Assembly: GCA_963790525.1 (NCBI GenBank)
Contig: CAWBOV010000005.1
Location: 124,001-188,000, forward strand
Source of the DNA: CAWBOV01 sp963790525
GTDB taxonomy: Bacteria; Actinomycetota; Actinomycetes; Mycobacteriales; Jatrophihabitantaceae
DNA: 64,000 bases
Direction of reading: 5' to 3'
The first letter of the stretch is position 1. Each line of letters opens with the position of its first letter. Below are positions 28,299-36,712 of this stretch, in pieces. Both the position numbers and the translations under genes were made by a program. Below the pieces are notes generated by a model that was not told the origin of the DNA, searched no databases, and was given only the letters and a program-made list of their open reading frames with translations.

Positions 28299-28786
28299 CC
28301 GCGGTCGCGACGGTTCCTGCCGCGCTTCCCGCGGCCGTCGCCCTTCGAGCCCCGGTGGCCGTCCGAGCCGTAGACCAACGCGCCCGACGCCGGGATCAGC
28401 AGGAAGATCCACCAGCCGACGCCGGGGACCGCGAAGAACAGCGCGAGCGCCAGGAACGGGCTCAGCGCCACGAAGCTCTCCCCGGCGCGGCCGAACAGCG
28501 CCGACGAACCGCTGTAGCTGCGGACCGGCACCGTCGCGGGCTTGGTGGGCGAGACCGGCGCGGCCGTGTCCAGCACGGGGTGGGGATGGGGCAGGTCCGC
28601 GAAGAGCGGTTCGAGGTCCGCCCGGGTGCGCGCCACGCTGACCCGGCCGACGCGCTCGCCGTACTCCTCGGGATCCAGGCGCCCGGCCTCGAGGTGGGCA
28701 TCCAGCGCCGCCATCGCGCGGTCACGCTCCACGCTGCCGATGCGCAGCGGGGCGGCTGGCTGCTGGTCCTTGCTCACGTCGTCCAT
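28295..28786 (-). CDS. DUF1707 (SHOCT-like) membrane protein
   Basis: The N-terminal DUF1707 domain (about residues 14-66) contains RIGSVERDRAMAALDAHLEA and GRLDPEEYGERVGRVSVART. A linker and a hydrophobic hairpin follow (LSPFLALALFFAVPGVGWWI, then IFLLIPASGALVY), and the tail is highly basic, rich in Arg, Gly and Lys. 163 residues. ATG 28786 has a strong GGAGGG site five bases upstream. The basic tail could bind nucleic acid or lipid head groups; function unknown. Confidence 0.85.
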   Translation of the reverse strand: MDDVSKDQQPAAPLRIGSVERDRAMAALDAHLEAGRLDPEEYGERVGRVSVARTRADLEPLFADLPHPHPVLDTAAPVSPTKPATVPVRSYSGSSALFGRAGESFVALSPFLALALFFAVPGVGWWIFLLIPASGALVYGSDGHRGSKGDGRGKRGRNRRDRG

Positions 28787-28837
28787 CGTGTCCCTCCTGG
28801 GCCGGGCCTCCCAGTGCGATCTGTCATGCCGCGGACG

Positions 28838-29167
28838 TCAGCCGGCGGAGTCAGTGTCCTCGCGCACCGCGTCGGCCTCGGCGGCGGGCGGCTCACCGGC
28901 GAGCTGGGAGTCCAGTTCGTCCGTGCGCTCCTGGCGCACTGTCATCCGGTCGTGCAGCGACGCCGCCAGAGCCCGCCGCTGCTTGCCGAAGAGGGCGTAG
29001 GACAGGGGCACCGACAGCACCAGCGCGACGAAGGCCCCGACCAGGCCGCTCAGGCCGAGCAGGTAGACGACTCCCCACAGCGCCAGGAACAGCCCGATCC
29101 GCAGGCCGGAGTAGATCCACATGATGGCCAGCGGGTGCTGGCTGCGCTTGGCTGCTCCCTCACCCAC
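28838..29167 (-). CDS. DUF4229 family membrane protein
   Basis: A 109-residue protein with two hydrophobic segments (about 17-38 and 40-60), then the conserved YALFGKQRRALAASLHDRM and a Glu/Asp-rich cytoplasmic tail. DUF4229 proteins are commonly encoded next to menaquinone genes in Actinobacteria, which fits mqnE 35 bases downstream on the same strand. The start is GTG 29167. The function is not known. Confidence 0.8.
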   Translation of the reverse strand: MGEGAAKRSQHPLAIMWIYSGLRIGLFLALWGVVYLLGLSGLVGAFVALVLSVPLSYALFGKQRRALAASLHDRMTVRQERTDELDSQLAGEPPAAEADAVREDTDSAG

Positions 29168-29201
29168 GGCTACCTGCCCCGGTACGGCGTGCGCGCACGA
29201 C

Positions 29202-30348
29202 TCACGCCCAGATGGCCTGTGGTTCGCCGCGGCGCTCGGCCAGCGGCGTCGGTCCTGGGTACTCGCGCACGATCTCGTAGCGGGTGTTGCGCTCCTTGGG
29301 CTGGAAGCCGGCGTCGCGGATGAGGTCGAGCAGGTTCTCGCGGGTCAGCTTGTCGGGGGTGCCGAAGTGGTCGGCGTCGTGGGTGATCTTGTACTCGACC
29401 ACCGAGCCGTCCATGTCGTCCGCGCCGTAGTTGAGCGCCAGCTGCGAGGTGGACAGCCCGTGCATCACCCAGAACACCTTGACGTGGGGGAAGTTGTCGA
29501 GCATCAGCCGGGACACCGCGAACGTCTTCAGCACGTCGGCCGGCTGGGCCATCGGCAGGTGCGAGAGCCGGTTGTTGTCGTTGTGGAAGCGCAGCGGGAT
29601 GAACACCTGGAAGCCGCCGGTCTCGTCCTGCAGCTCGCGCAGCCGCAGCACGTGGTCGACGCGGTGCCGGGGCTCCTCGATGTGGCCGTAGAGCATGGTG
29701 GCCGGGGTCTTGAGCCCCTTCTGGTGGGCCAGCCGGTGGATGCGCGACCAGTCCTCCCAGTGGGTGTCGTGGTCGACGATCTGCTTGCGGACCTCCCAGT
29801 CGAAGATCTCGGCGCCGCCGCCGGTGAGGGACTCCAGGCCGGCGTCGATCAGCTCGTCCAGGATCTCGCTCGGCATCGAGGCCGGAGATCTCCTCGAAGT
29901 AGTGCACCTCGGTGGCGGTGAAGGCCTTCAGCGCGACCTCGGGCAGCGCGGCCTTGAGCTCGCGCAGCACGCGCGGGTAGTACTTCCACGGCAGCGTGGG
30001 GTGCAGGCCGTTGACGATGTGCAGTTCGGTGAGGCCGTCGCCCTGCATCGCCACGGCCTTCTCGACGGCTTCCTCGACGCGCATCGTGTACGCGTCCTTC
30101 TGGCCCGGCTTGCGCTCGAAGGAGCAGTAGGCGCAGGAGGCCCGGCAGACGTTGGTCAGGTTGAGGTGGCGGTTGACGTTGAAGAAGGTGACGTCGCCGT
30201 TCTTCTCCGTCCGCACCCCGTGGGCCAGGCCGCCGAGCCAGGCCAGGTCGTCGGTGTCGTAGAGGTCGACGCCGTCGGCGTAGCTCAGCCGCTCGCGCGC
30301 GGTGATCTTCTCGGTGAGTTCGGCCTTGCGGGACTCGGTCAATGCCAT
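29202..30348 (-). CDS. mqnE: Aminofutalosine synthase (one frameshift)
   Basis: A radical-SAM enzyme joining 3-enolpyruvylbenzoate and SAM-derived adenosyl to make aminofutalosine. ATG 30348 opens MALTESRKAELTEKITARER; the cluster motif is VCRASCAYCSFERKPGQKDA. Then follow ELHIVNGLHPTLPWKYYPRV and, in another frame, PSEILDELIDAGLESLTGGG, IPLRFHNDNNRLSHLPMAQP and NYGADDMDGSVVEYKITHDA. One extra base at about 29877 (in CTCGA) breaks the gene; removing it joins the two halves with no loss of family sequence. About 381 residues, normal. Confidence 0.92.
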
Positions 30349-30390
30349 GCGTCCGAGGGTACCTGCGGGGTTCGGGTCACAATGGCGGGC

Positions 30391-31014
30391 ATGTACATCC
30401 CCACGCACTTCGCCGCCCCGCCGGACGCGCTGGAGCAGCTGCTCTCGGCCGCGCCGCTGGCCGACCTGGTGACGTCGACCCCGGCCGGGCTGGTGGCAAC
30501 CCCACTGCCGCTGCTGTTCGACCCGACGGTGGGCGAGCACGGCGCGCTGCAGGGCCACGTCGCCCGCACCAACCCGCACTGGCAGGTCGCGCCCGGCGCG
30601 GCCTCCCTGGTCATCCTGCGGGGGCCGGATGCCTACGTGACACCCAACTGGTACGCCTCCACCGCCGAGCACGGACGGGTCGTGCCCACCTGGAACTACC
30701 TGACCGCCCACGTCCAGGGCACGCTCGCCGTCCACGACGACCCCGACTGGACGCTCGCGCTCGTCCGGCGGCTGACCGACCGGTTCGAGGCCGGGTTCAC
30801 GCCGCCGTGGAGCGTCGACGACGCCCCGGAGGCCTTCATCGCCGGCCAGGTCCGGGCGATCGTGGGGATCGAGCTGGTGATCACCTAGGTGGAGGCGAAG
30901 TACAAGCTCAGCCAGAACCGGTCGGAGGCCGACGCCGCGGGCGTGGTGACCGGGCTGTCCCACGGTTCGGACCGCGACCGCGAAGTGGCCGCGGAGATGC
31001 GCCGCCTGTCCTGA
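30391..31014 (+). pseudogene. PaiB-type FMN-binding regulator with an in-frame TAG
   Basis: PaiB proteins are FMN-binding split-barrel proteins described as negative regulators. The frame starts MYIPTHFAAPPDALEQLL at ATG 30391 (ATG 30382 also possible), and has NPHWQVAPGAASLVIL, AYVTPNWYASTAEHGRVVPT and WNYLTAHVQG. It stops at TAG 30886-30888 after IVGIELVIT. The same frame then continues without interruption as VEAKYKLSQNRSEADAAGVV to TGA 31014, which is exactly the conserved PaiB C-terminus. The total of about 207 codons is the family length. So the TAG is a nonsense change, an error, or a readthrough site. Confidence 0.8.
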
Positions 31015-31026
31015 CCCGGCCACCGC

Positions 31027-31461
31027 TCACGGTGACGACAGTTCAGCCACCGCTGCATCCGGGAACGGGTGGATGCTCCAGAGCGCGTCGTAGGCGATCC
31101 GGTCGACCCGCTCGCACGCCTCCCGCACGGATCGGCGCAGCTCGGACGCGCTCGCCGTCGTCCCGAGCAGCTCGATCGGCTCGCCGGTCTCGGGAGTGGC
31201 TGTACGAAGCAGTCGCGCGCCGATCGCGTCGTCACCGAGGCGGTCCAATACCAGGGTGGTCACGGCCGGCTCGGACTCCCACACCACCCGCGTCAACGTC
31301 GGGGCGACCGATCTGGTCGCGAGAGTGACCGCGCGGACGAGATCACCGAGGGCGTCGCTGAGATACGACACCGGGAACCTGTGCACCTGCCCGCCGGCTT
31401 CCAGGCGGAGCTGCGCCCACCCGACCCCCGACGGCACGAAGTCGATCGACATCCCCGGCAT
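31027..31461 (-). CDS. Hypothetical protein, 144 residues
   Basis: The frame starts at ATG 31461 (MPGMSIDFVPSGVGWAQLRL) and has regular alternation of hydrophobic and charged residues, with no membrane segment and no Cys. Middle part LVRAVTLATRSVAPTLTRVV; C-terminal half has ACERVDRIAYDALWSIHPFP. I do not recognise the family. It is encoded 17 bases downstream of the Lrp-type regulator on the same strand, so it may be co-transcribed. Codon usage is that of the neighbouring real genes. Confidence 0.7.
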   Translation of the reverse strand: MPGMSIDFVPSGVGWAQLRLEAGGQVHRFPVSYLSDALGDLVRAVTLATRSVAPTLTRVVWESEPAVTTLVLDRLGDDAIGARLLRTATPETGEPIELLGTTASASELRRSVREACERVDRIAYDALWSIHPFPDAAVAELSSP

Positions 31462-31478
31462 CGAAACAACCCGGCGGC

Positions 31479-31922
31479 TCAGTGGGCCGGGGGGCGGGCC
31501 TCGAACTTGGTCGACAGCATCACGGTCGTACGGGTGCGCGCCACCCCGGGGACGCGGTTCAGGGTGCCGATGAGCTGCTCGAGCCCGGCGACGTCGCGGA
31601 CCCGCACCTTGATCACGTAGGACTCCTCGCCCGCCACGAACCAGCAGTCCTCGATCTCGGGGATGGCGCGCAGGGCGTCGGTGACCTCGTTCTCGTCGGC
31701 GCGGTCGGTGAGGAAGACCCCGATGAGAGCCCCGATCATGTAGCCGACGGCTTCCGGAGCCACGGCAGCGTGGTAACCGGAGATCACGCCGGTCGACTCC
31801 AGTTTCGCCACGCGCTCGTGGACGGACGGTGCGGAGAGGCCCACCAGACGCCCCAGTTCGGCATAGGTGGCGCGGGCGTTGACGCGCAGCGCAGCCACCA
31901 GCTCCAGGTCGACGGCATCCAC
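31479..31922 (-). CDS. Lrp/AsnC-family transcriptional regulator
   Basis: The N-terminal winged helix reads VDLELVAALRVNARATYAEL then GRLVGLSAPSVHERVAKLES. The C-terminal RAM domain contains CWFVAGEESYVIKVRVRDVA and GVARTRTTVMLSTKFEARPP. 147 residues, the family norm. I chose GTG 31922; a longer frame has no conserved residues upstream. Members respond to amino acids and often regulate a neighbouring gene; candidates here are the hypothetical gene downstream and the divergent region near the ferritin. Confidence 0.92.
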   Translation of the reverse strand: MDAVDLELVAALRVNARATYAELGRLVGLSAPSVHERVAKLESTGVISGYHAAVAPEAVGYMIGALIGVFLTDRADENEVTDALRAIPEIEDCWFVAGEESYVIKVRVRDVAGLEQLIGTLNRVPGVARTRTTVMLSTKFEARPPAH

Positions 31923-31984
31923 AGTGCATGAGTCGACCCGATGACCTACGGCGGCGTCAAACCGGAGCCTCCGCCGAGCGGGTG

Positions 31985-32134
31985 TCAGGCGGCCTTGCGG
32001 ACGGGATCCTTCACCAGCCGCCGGTGCTTGACGGTGTACCCCGGCGGCAACTTGCCCTCCGACAGCAGGCGGATGGGGCAGCGCTTGCAGCGGGGCTTGT
32101 CGCTGCAGCACTTCTTCTTGGGCTTCGCCGGCAC
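31985..32134 (-). CDS. 49-residue Cys-rich basic miniprotein
   Basis: GTG 32134 opens VPAKPKKKCCSDKPRCKRCP, continuing IRLLSEGKLPPGYTVKHRRL and ending KDPVRKAA at TGA 31985. The pattern CC-x5-C-x2-C in a Lys/Arg-rich setting looks like a small metal-binding ribbon. I believe similar short proteins occur in other Actinobacteria but cannot name a family. Its start is 18 bases from a near-perfect DtxR/IdeR iron box shared with the divergent ferritin gene, which suggests iron-responsive expression. Confidence 0.7.
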   Translation of the reverse strand: MPAKPKKKCCSDKPRCKRCPIRLLSEGKLPPGYTVKHRRLVKDPVRKAA

Positions 32135-32152
32135 GCGGTCACCGTAGCAGCC

Positions 32153-32171
32153 TTAGGTAAGGCTGACCTAA
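32153..32171. promoter_or_regulatory. DtxR/IdeR iron box
   Basis: TTAGGTAAGGCTGACCTAA matches the DtxR/IdeR consensus TTAGGTTAGGCTAACCTAA at 17 of 19 positions and is palindromic. It lies 26 bases upstream of the ferritin ATG and 18 bases upstream of the divergent Cys-rich miniprotein gene. In M. tuberculosis IdeR activates the ferritin gene bfrB from such boxes. Confidence 0.92.
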
Positions 32172-32197
32172 CGATTGTGAGGGGTAACATTTCCGCC

Positions 32198-32722
32198 ATG
32201 GCGGACCCGGCGTTCCTCGATCACCTGAATCTCCAGCTGGGCAGCGAGTTCGGTGCACACCAGCAGTACCTGTCGATCGCGGCGTACTACGACGGGCTGA
32301 CGATGCCGCAGATGGCCGACTTCTTCTACCGCCAGGCGGCCGAGGAGCGCGACCACGCGATGATGATGGTGCGCTACCTCGTCGACTGCGACGCCGAGGT
32401 GCAGATTCCCGCGGTGGACGCGCCGGAGTTCAAGTTCGGCGACATCATCGCTCCCGTGGAGCTGGCCCTGGCCCAGGAGCGGCGGGTGCAGCAGGAGATC
32501 CACAGCCTGGTCGCGACCTCACGGGCCGCCAACGACTTCGCCAGCGAGCAGTTCATGCAGTGGTTCGTCAAGGAGCAGGTCGAGGAGATCGCCACGATGA
32601 GCGACCTGCTCACCGTCGTGCGCAGGGCACCGGACAACATCGAGGCGATCGAGGACTACGTGGCCCGCGAGACGGCGACCGCGGGCACCGATGCCACGGC
32701 TCCCCGGCAGGCCGGAGCCTGA
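32198..32722 (+). CDS. Ferritin (iron storage)
   Basis: Ferritins oxidise Fe(II) and store it as ferric mineral in a 24-subunit shell. The 174-residue sequence starts MADPAFLDHLNLQLGSEFGA at ATG 32198 and has the ferroxidase residues in GSEFGAHQQY, AAEERDHAMMM and KEQVEEIATM. It is the non-heme, BfrB/FtnA-like type: there is no heme-ligand Met in the bacterioferritin position that I can see. The iron box at 32153-32171 indicates DtxR/IdeR control. Its 3' end converges on ubiX. Confidence 0.93.
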   Translation: MADPAFLDHLNLQLGSEFGAHQQYLSIAAYYDGLTMPQMADFFYRQAAEERDHAMMMVRYLVDCDAEVQIPAVDAPEFKFGDIIAPVELALAQERRVQQEIHSLVATSRAANDFASEQFMQWFVKEQVEEIATMSDLLTVVRRAPDNIEAIEDYVARETATAGTDATAPRQAGA

Positions 32723-32745
32723 CCGCACCGATCGAACGGGCCGGC

Positions 32746-32787
32746 TCAGGCGGGGATCAGGTCAGGCGGGTCAGTTCAGGCGGGCGG
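32746..32787. repeat. 14-bp tandem units at the ubiX stop
   Basis: On the minus strand the ubiX end reads CCCGCCTGAACTGA, followed at once by CCCGCCTGACCTGA and then the diverged TCCCCGCCTGAGCC. The first two 14-base units match at 13 positions; the first contains the ubiX TGA (32771-32773). Confidence 0.85.
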
Positions 32788-33415
32788 CGCCGAGCTCCCC
32801 GGTCCAGCGGGTGACGAGGTCGTGCTCGACACCGCAGAGGTCCAGCACCTTCGCGGCGACGAAGTCGACCAGCTGGGCCACCTCCGACGCGCCGGCGTAG
32901 AAGCCGGGGCTCGCGGGCAGCACCACCGCCCCCTCGTCGTGCAGCGAGATCATCTGCTCGAGGATGGCGCGCGTGTACGGCGCCTCGCGCGGAACGACGA
33001 CCAGGCGGCGGTCCTCCTTCAGGGTCACCGAGGCGGCCCGCTGCAGGAGGTCCTTCGACAATCCGAGCGCGATTCCGGCGACCGCGGCGGCACTCGCCGG
33101 GACGACGATCATGCCCGCGGTCCGGTAGCTGCCTGAAGACGGTCCCGCGCCCAGATCGTTGGACGGCCACCACTCCAGGTCACTCGTCGCGACGTCCCGG
33201 CCGAGCCACGCGCTGACGTCGTCCTTCCAGTGCGCGTCGCGCATCCCCAGCCCGGTCTCGTCGATCAGCGTCAGCCGGGCGGCCCGGGAGACGATCAGGT
33301 CCACGGCGCACCCTGCGTCGAGCAGGCCGTTGACGACCGAACGGGCGTACGGCGACCCGGAGGCGCCCGAGACGCCGACCACCCACGGCAAGCGAACAGG
33401 GGCGTCGGCGGGCAT
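32771..33415 (-). CDS. ubiX: UbiX-type flavin prenyltransferase
   Basis: UbiX makes prenylated FMN, the cofactor of UbiD decarboxylases. The 214-residue protein has the FMN loop WVVGVSGASGSPYARSVVNG, SRAARLTLIDETG, the conserved SYRTAGMIVVPASAAAVAGIA, and VVVPREAPYTRAILEQMISL. In Streptomyces the equivalent gene lies beside ubiD and a prenyltransferase and serves the late futalosine pathway (MqnL/MqnM type). The ubiD at 43407 and mqnP at 35789 in this window fit that. ATG 33415. Confidence 0.92.
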   Translation of the reverse strand: MPADAPVRLPWVVGVSGASGSPYARSVVNGLLDAGCAVDLIVSRAARLTLIDETGLGMRDAHWKDDVSAWLGRDVATSDLEWWPSNDLGAGPSSGSYRTAGMIVVPASAAAVAGIALGLSKDLLQRAASVTLKEDRRLVVVPREAPYTRAILEQMISLHDEGAVVLPASPGFYAGASEVAQLVDFVAAKVLDLCGVEHDLVTRWTGELGAARLN

Positions 33416-33424
33416 ACCCCGAGG

Positions 33425-35689
33425 TTAGCTCCCGGTCACGCAGACGGTGATGGCCGTCCCGGGTACCGCCGTCTGGGGTTCGTAGTAGCCGACGGTGCCG
33501 GGTATCTGCGGGCTGTCGCACGCGGCCGAACTGGACCCGAGGGTGAAGCCGTTCTGCTCCAGCGTGCTCGCCGCGTCCGAGGGAGTCTGCCCGGTGATGT
33601 CCGGGACCTCGACGGCGCCGTCGATGTCCTGCACGGTCGGCCAGGTCCACTGCTGGGCCGACAGGTCCGAGCCGTAGGCGTCGAGCCAGAAGGTCGCCGC
33701 GTACGCGCCGAACACGTCGCTGCCGTTGTTGGACACGTCGGCGGGCAGCCCGCTCACCGTGGACGTGGGCGAGGAGGGATTCACCAGGGCCGATGCCGAC
33801 ACCAGCGTCGGCGTGACCCCGACGAACCACAGTGCCGAGTTGCCGTTGCCGAGGTCGTTGTTGGTGCCGGTCTTGGAGGCCACCTGGCTGCCCCCGTCGG
33901 CGTACCAGCTGCCGAAGTACTCCCCGGCCGTGCCGTAGGAGCTGGTGGTGTCGGCGGTCATCATGTTCACCATCGTGCGGGCGACCTGGACGTCCATCTC
34001 CCGCGTGCACGTGGACCTGGTGTACTGGACGGGCTTGCCGGCGGAGTCGGTGATGCTCACGACCGGAGTCGGCTGGCAGAAGACGCCGTCGTTTGCCACG
34101 GCCGCGTAGGCGCCGGCCAGCTGGAGCGCGGAGGTGCTGTCCACCCCGAGGGTGAAGGTCGTCCGGTGCTGGGAGATGACCGCCTGGGCCACGGTCTGGG
34201 ACGGATCGGTGGAGTCCTTGGCGTTCAGCGCGGTCATGCCGAGGCTGAGCGCTGTGTTCACGATCGGCGTCAGGTCGCAGCCGAAGAGCTGGTCCTCCAT
34301 GCCCACGAAGTACGTGTTCACCGACTCCGGCAGCGCCAGGCGTAGTGGCAAAGTGGCGTTGTAGGTGCCGGCGTTGTGGGTCGTGTACGGCTGGCCACCG
34401 TCGGTCGGGCAGTTGCGGACGGTGTACGCGGTGCTTCCTGTCGTCAGCGTGTAGTCCGGTGTGACTCCGAGCTTGAGCGCGGCGATCGCGGTGAAGAACT
34501 TGTAGGTGGACCCGGACCCGGCGTAGGCGGTGGTGAACAGCGGCAGCGTCGTCTGCCCGATGGCGGTGTCCAGGCCGTAGTGCCTGCTGGTGATCATCGT
34601 CTGGACGGCCCCGGTCCGCGGATCCACCGACGGCATCACCAGCGCTGTCTTCGAGGTCGCCTTCAGCCCGGCCGCCCAGACCTTCTTCTGCCCGGAATTC
34701 TGCAGGGACGCATCCAGGGTGCTGACGACCGTCAGGCCGCCGGTGAAGAGCTGGTCGTGCGTGAGCCCGCCCGGGCCCTCCAGCCAGTTGACCAGGTAGT
34801 CGCAGAAGAAGCCGGCGTTGGCGACCGCGACATCGGCGTACGCGCATCCCTCCTCGACCCGCGGCGCGGTCGAGCTGGCCAGATCCAGCGGCGTCGCCTC
34901 GTCGACCTTCGCCCTCGCGGCGGTCAGGTCGCCGGTGGCGACCATGTTCGCGAGCACCTCGTTGCGGCGGGTGCGCGCCGCGTCCGGGTGCACGAACGGG
35001 TCGTAGTCGCTCGGGCTCTGCAGCAGGCCGACCAGGAGCGCGCCCTGGGCCACCGACAGCTTCGCCGCGGGGATGCCGAAGTAGGTGCGCGCGGCGACCT
35101 GGATCCCGTAGGAGTTCTCGCCGAAGAAGGCGATGTTGAAGTAGTCGTCGAGGATCTGGGCCTTGGTGTACTTCTTCTCCAGCTCGACGGCGCACTTGGC
35201 GTCCTTGATCTTGCGGGACACGGTCTGCGCGACCGCCGCCGCCCGCGCGGCCGGCGTCGTCGCCTGGAAGTACCGCACCTGCTTGACGTACTGCTCGGTC
35301 AGCGTCGATGCGCCCTGGGTCGAGCTGCCCGAGGTGTCATCGAGCGCGGCGCGTACCACGCCGCGCAGGTCGACGCCGTGATCGGAGTAGAAGCGGCGGT
35401 CCTCGGTCGAGATCAGGGCTGCCTGGACCGCCGCGGGCACCTGCGACAGGCCGATGTTCTCGCGGTTCTGGTCGAAGAGCTTGGCGATCACGGTGGTGCC
35501 GTCCGAGGCCAGGACCGTGGTCGTCTGCGACGCGGTGGTCGGGACGACGTCACAGCTGGCGGTGAGGAAGGAGTCGGCCACGGATTTCACGGCGAGGCCC
35601 GTCCCGCCGACGAAGGGGAGCAGCAGGCCCGCCCCGAGCGCACCGCAGACGACGAGCGCGCCGACCAGGCGCAGGAACGTGAAACGCAA
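33425..35689 (-). CDS. Class A penicillin-binding protein with C-terminal PASTA domain
   Basis: A bifunctional transglycosylase/transpeptidase, 754 residues. A signal-anchor (about 7-30) is followed by the GT51 domain: STEDRRFYSDHGVDLRGVVR, GASTLTEQYVKQV and NIAFFGENSYGIQVAARTYF. The transpeptidase motifs are SxxK (GSGSTYKFF), SxN (PESVNTYF) and KTG (ASKTGTNND). The C-terminus is one PASTA repeat, VEVPDITGQTPSDAASTLEQ. It is free of frameshifts. It lies just downstream of mqnP and ten bases from ubiX on the same strand, an unusual setting for a cell-wall gene. Confidence 0.94.
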   Translation of the reverse strand: MRFTFLRLVGALVVCGALGAGLLLPFVGGTGLAVKSVADSFLTASCDVVPTTASQTTTVLASDGTTVIAKLFDQNRENIGLSQVPAAVQAALISTEDRRFYSDHGVDLRGVVRAALDDTSGSSTQGASTLTEQYVKQVRYFQATTPAARAAAVAQTVSRKIKDAKCAVELEKKYTKAQILDDYFNIAFFGENSYGIQVAARTYFGIPAAKLSVAQGALLVGLLQSPSDYDPFVHPDAARTRRNEVLANMVATGDLTAARAKVDEATPLDLASSTAPRVEEGCAYADVAVANAGFFCDYLVNWLEGPGGLTHDQLFTGGLTVVSTLDASLQNSGQKKVWAAGLKATSKTALVMPSVDPRTGAVQTMITSRHYGLDTAIGQTTLPLFTTAYAGSGSTYKFFTAIAALKLGVTPDYTLTTGSTAYTVRNCPTDGGQPYTTHNAGTYNATLPLRLALPESVNTYFVGMEDQLFGCDLTPIVNTALSLGMTALNAKDSTDPSQTVAQAVISQHRTTFTLGVDSTSALQLAGAYAAVANDGVFCQPTPVVSITDSAGKPVQYTRSTCTREMDVQVARTMVNMMTADTTSSYGTAGEYFGSWYADGGSQVASKTGTNNDLGNGNSALWFVGVTPTLVSASALVNPSSPTSTVSGLPADVSNNGSDVFGAYAATFWLDAYGSDLSAQQWTWPTVQDIDGAVEVPDITGQTPSDAASTLEQNGFTLGSSSAACDSPQIPGTVGYYEPQTAVPGTAITVCVTGS

Positions 35690-35788
35690 GACGAGATCAG
35701 CCCTCTGACGACGGTGCGGGATGTGCCGGTGTGACAGGAGGGAGTGTGCGCGCCCAGCCTGAGCGCGGGATAAGCGCGGACGGTCCGG

Positions 35789-36712
35789 TCAGCCGCGCAG
35801 GCCGTGCACGATCAGGTCGGCGACGGCGAACGCGAACAGGCCGATGCCGATCGCCCCGTTGGCGGTGAAGAACGCGCGATTGACCCGGGACAGGTCCTCG
35901 GCGCGGACGATCGCGTGCTCGTAGGCGAGGATCCCGGCCGTCAGCGCGAGCCCCACCCACCAGAGCCAACCCAGTCCGGCAGCGATGCCGAATCCGGCGT
36001 ACGCGGCGGTCGTGCCGACGTGCACCAGCGTCGACGCGCGCAGGGCGGCCGGGATGCCGAACCGCGCGGGGAACGAGCGCGACCCGATCCGGCGGTCGAC
36101 CTCGGCGTCCTGGCAGGAGTAGATGAGGTCGAAGCCCCCGATCCAGCTGCCGACGGCGAGCCCGAGCCAGCACGAGGCCCACGACGCGTGGCCGGTCACG
36201 GCGATCCAGGCGCCGACGGGAGCGACGAACTGGGCCAGCCCGAGCAGTACCTGCGGGAAATCGGTGAAGCGCTTGCCGTAGCTGTAGAGCACCAGCAGGG
36301 CGACGGCGACCGGCGCGAGCAGCAGGCACAGCGGCCGCAGCGCGAGCGCCGCCGCCAGGAACACGACGAGGGCGATGAGCGTGCCGGCCGAGGCGGTGCG
36401 CACCGCTATGGCACCGGTGACGAGCTCGCGCCGGGCGGTCCGCGGGTTGAGGGCGTCGAAGCGGCGGTCGAGGATGCGGTTCGCGCCCATGGCCACCGTC
36501 CGCGCCGACACCATCGCGATGGTGATCAGCAGCAGCTGAACCCAGTGGACCGTGCGCGTCTGCTCCCACATCGCGGTCAGCGCGGCGATGTAGGCGAAGG
36601 GCAGCGCGAACACCGAGTGCTCGATCATCACCAGCCGCAGGAACGCGCGGACGGTGCCCGTCGGCGCGTCTCCGGTCGGGCCGACCTCGCGCACACCCGG
36701 CGTACTCGTCAC
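35789..36712 (-). CDS. mqnP: 4-hydroxybenzoate-type polyprenyltransferase of the futalosine pathway
   Basis: A UbiA-fold membrane enzyme that attaches the isoprenoid tail to 1,4-dihydroxy-6-naphthoate. The 307-residue protein has nine hydrophobic segments and both Asp-rich motifs: ANRILDRRFDALNPRT and YSCQDAEVDRRIGSRSF. SYGKRFTDFPQVLLGLAQFV and ARFGIPAALRAS also match the MqnP/MenA-like family. GTG 36712 overlaps the stop of the FAD protein gene (GTGA), so mqnP is the last gene of the glpK operon. Family identity is secure; MqnP rather than UbiA is inferred from mqnA/C/E nearby. Confidence 0.88.
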   Translation of the reverse strand: MTSTPGVREVGPTGDAPTGTVRAFLRLVMIEHSVFALPFAYIAALTAMWEQTRTVHWVQLLLITIAMVSARTVAMGANRILDRRFDALNPRTARRELVTGAIAVRTASAGTLIALVVFLAAALALRPLCLLLAPVAVALLVLYSYGKRFTDFPQVLLGLAQFVAPVGAWIAVTGHASWASCWLGLAVGSWIGGFDLIYSCQDAEVDRRIGSRSFPARFGIPAALRASTLVHVGTTAAYAGFGIAAGLGWLWWVGLALTAGILAYEHAIVRAEDLSRVNRAFFTANGAIGIGLFAFAVADLIVHGLRG

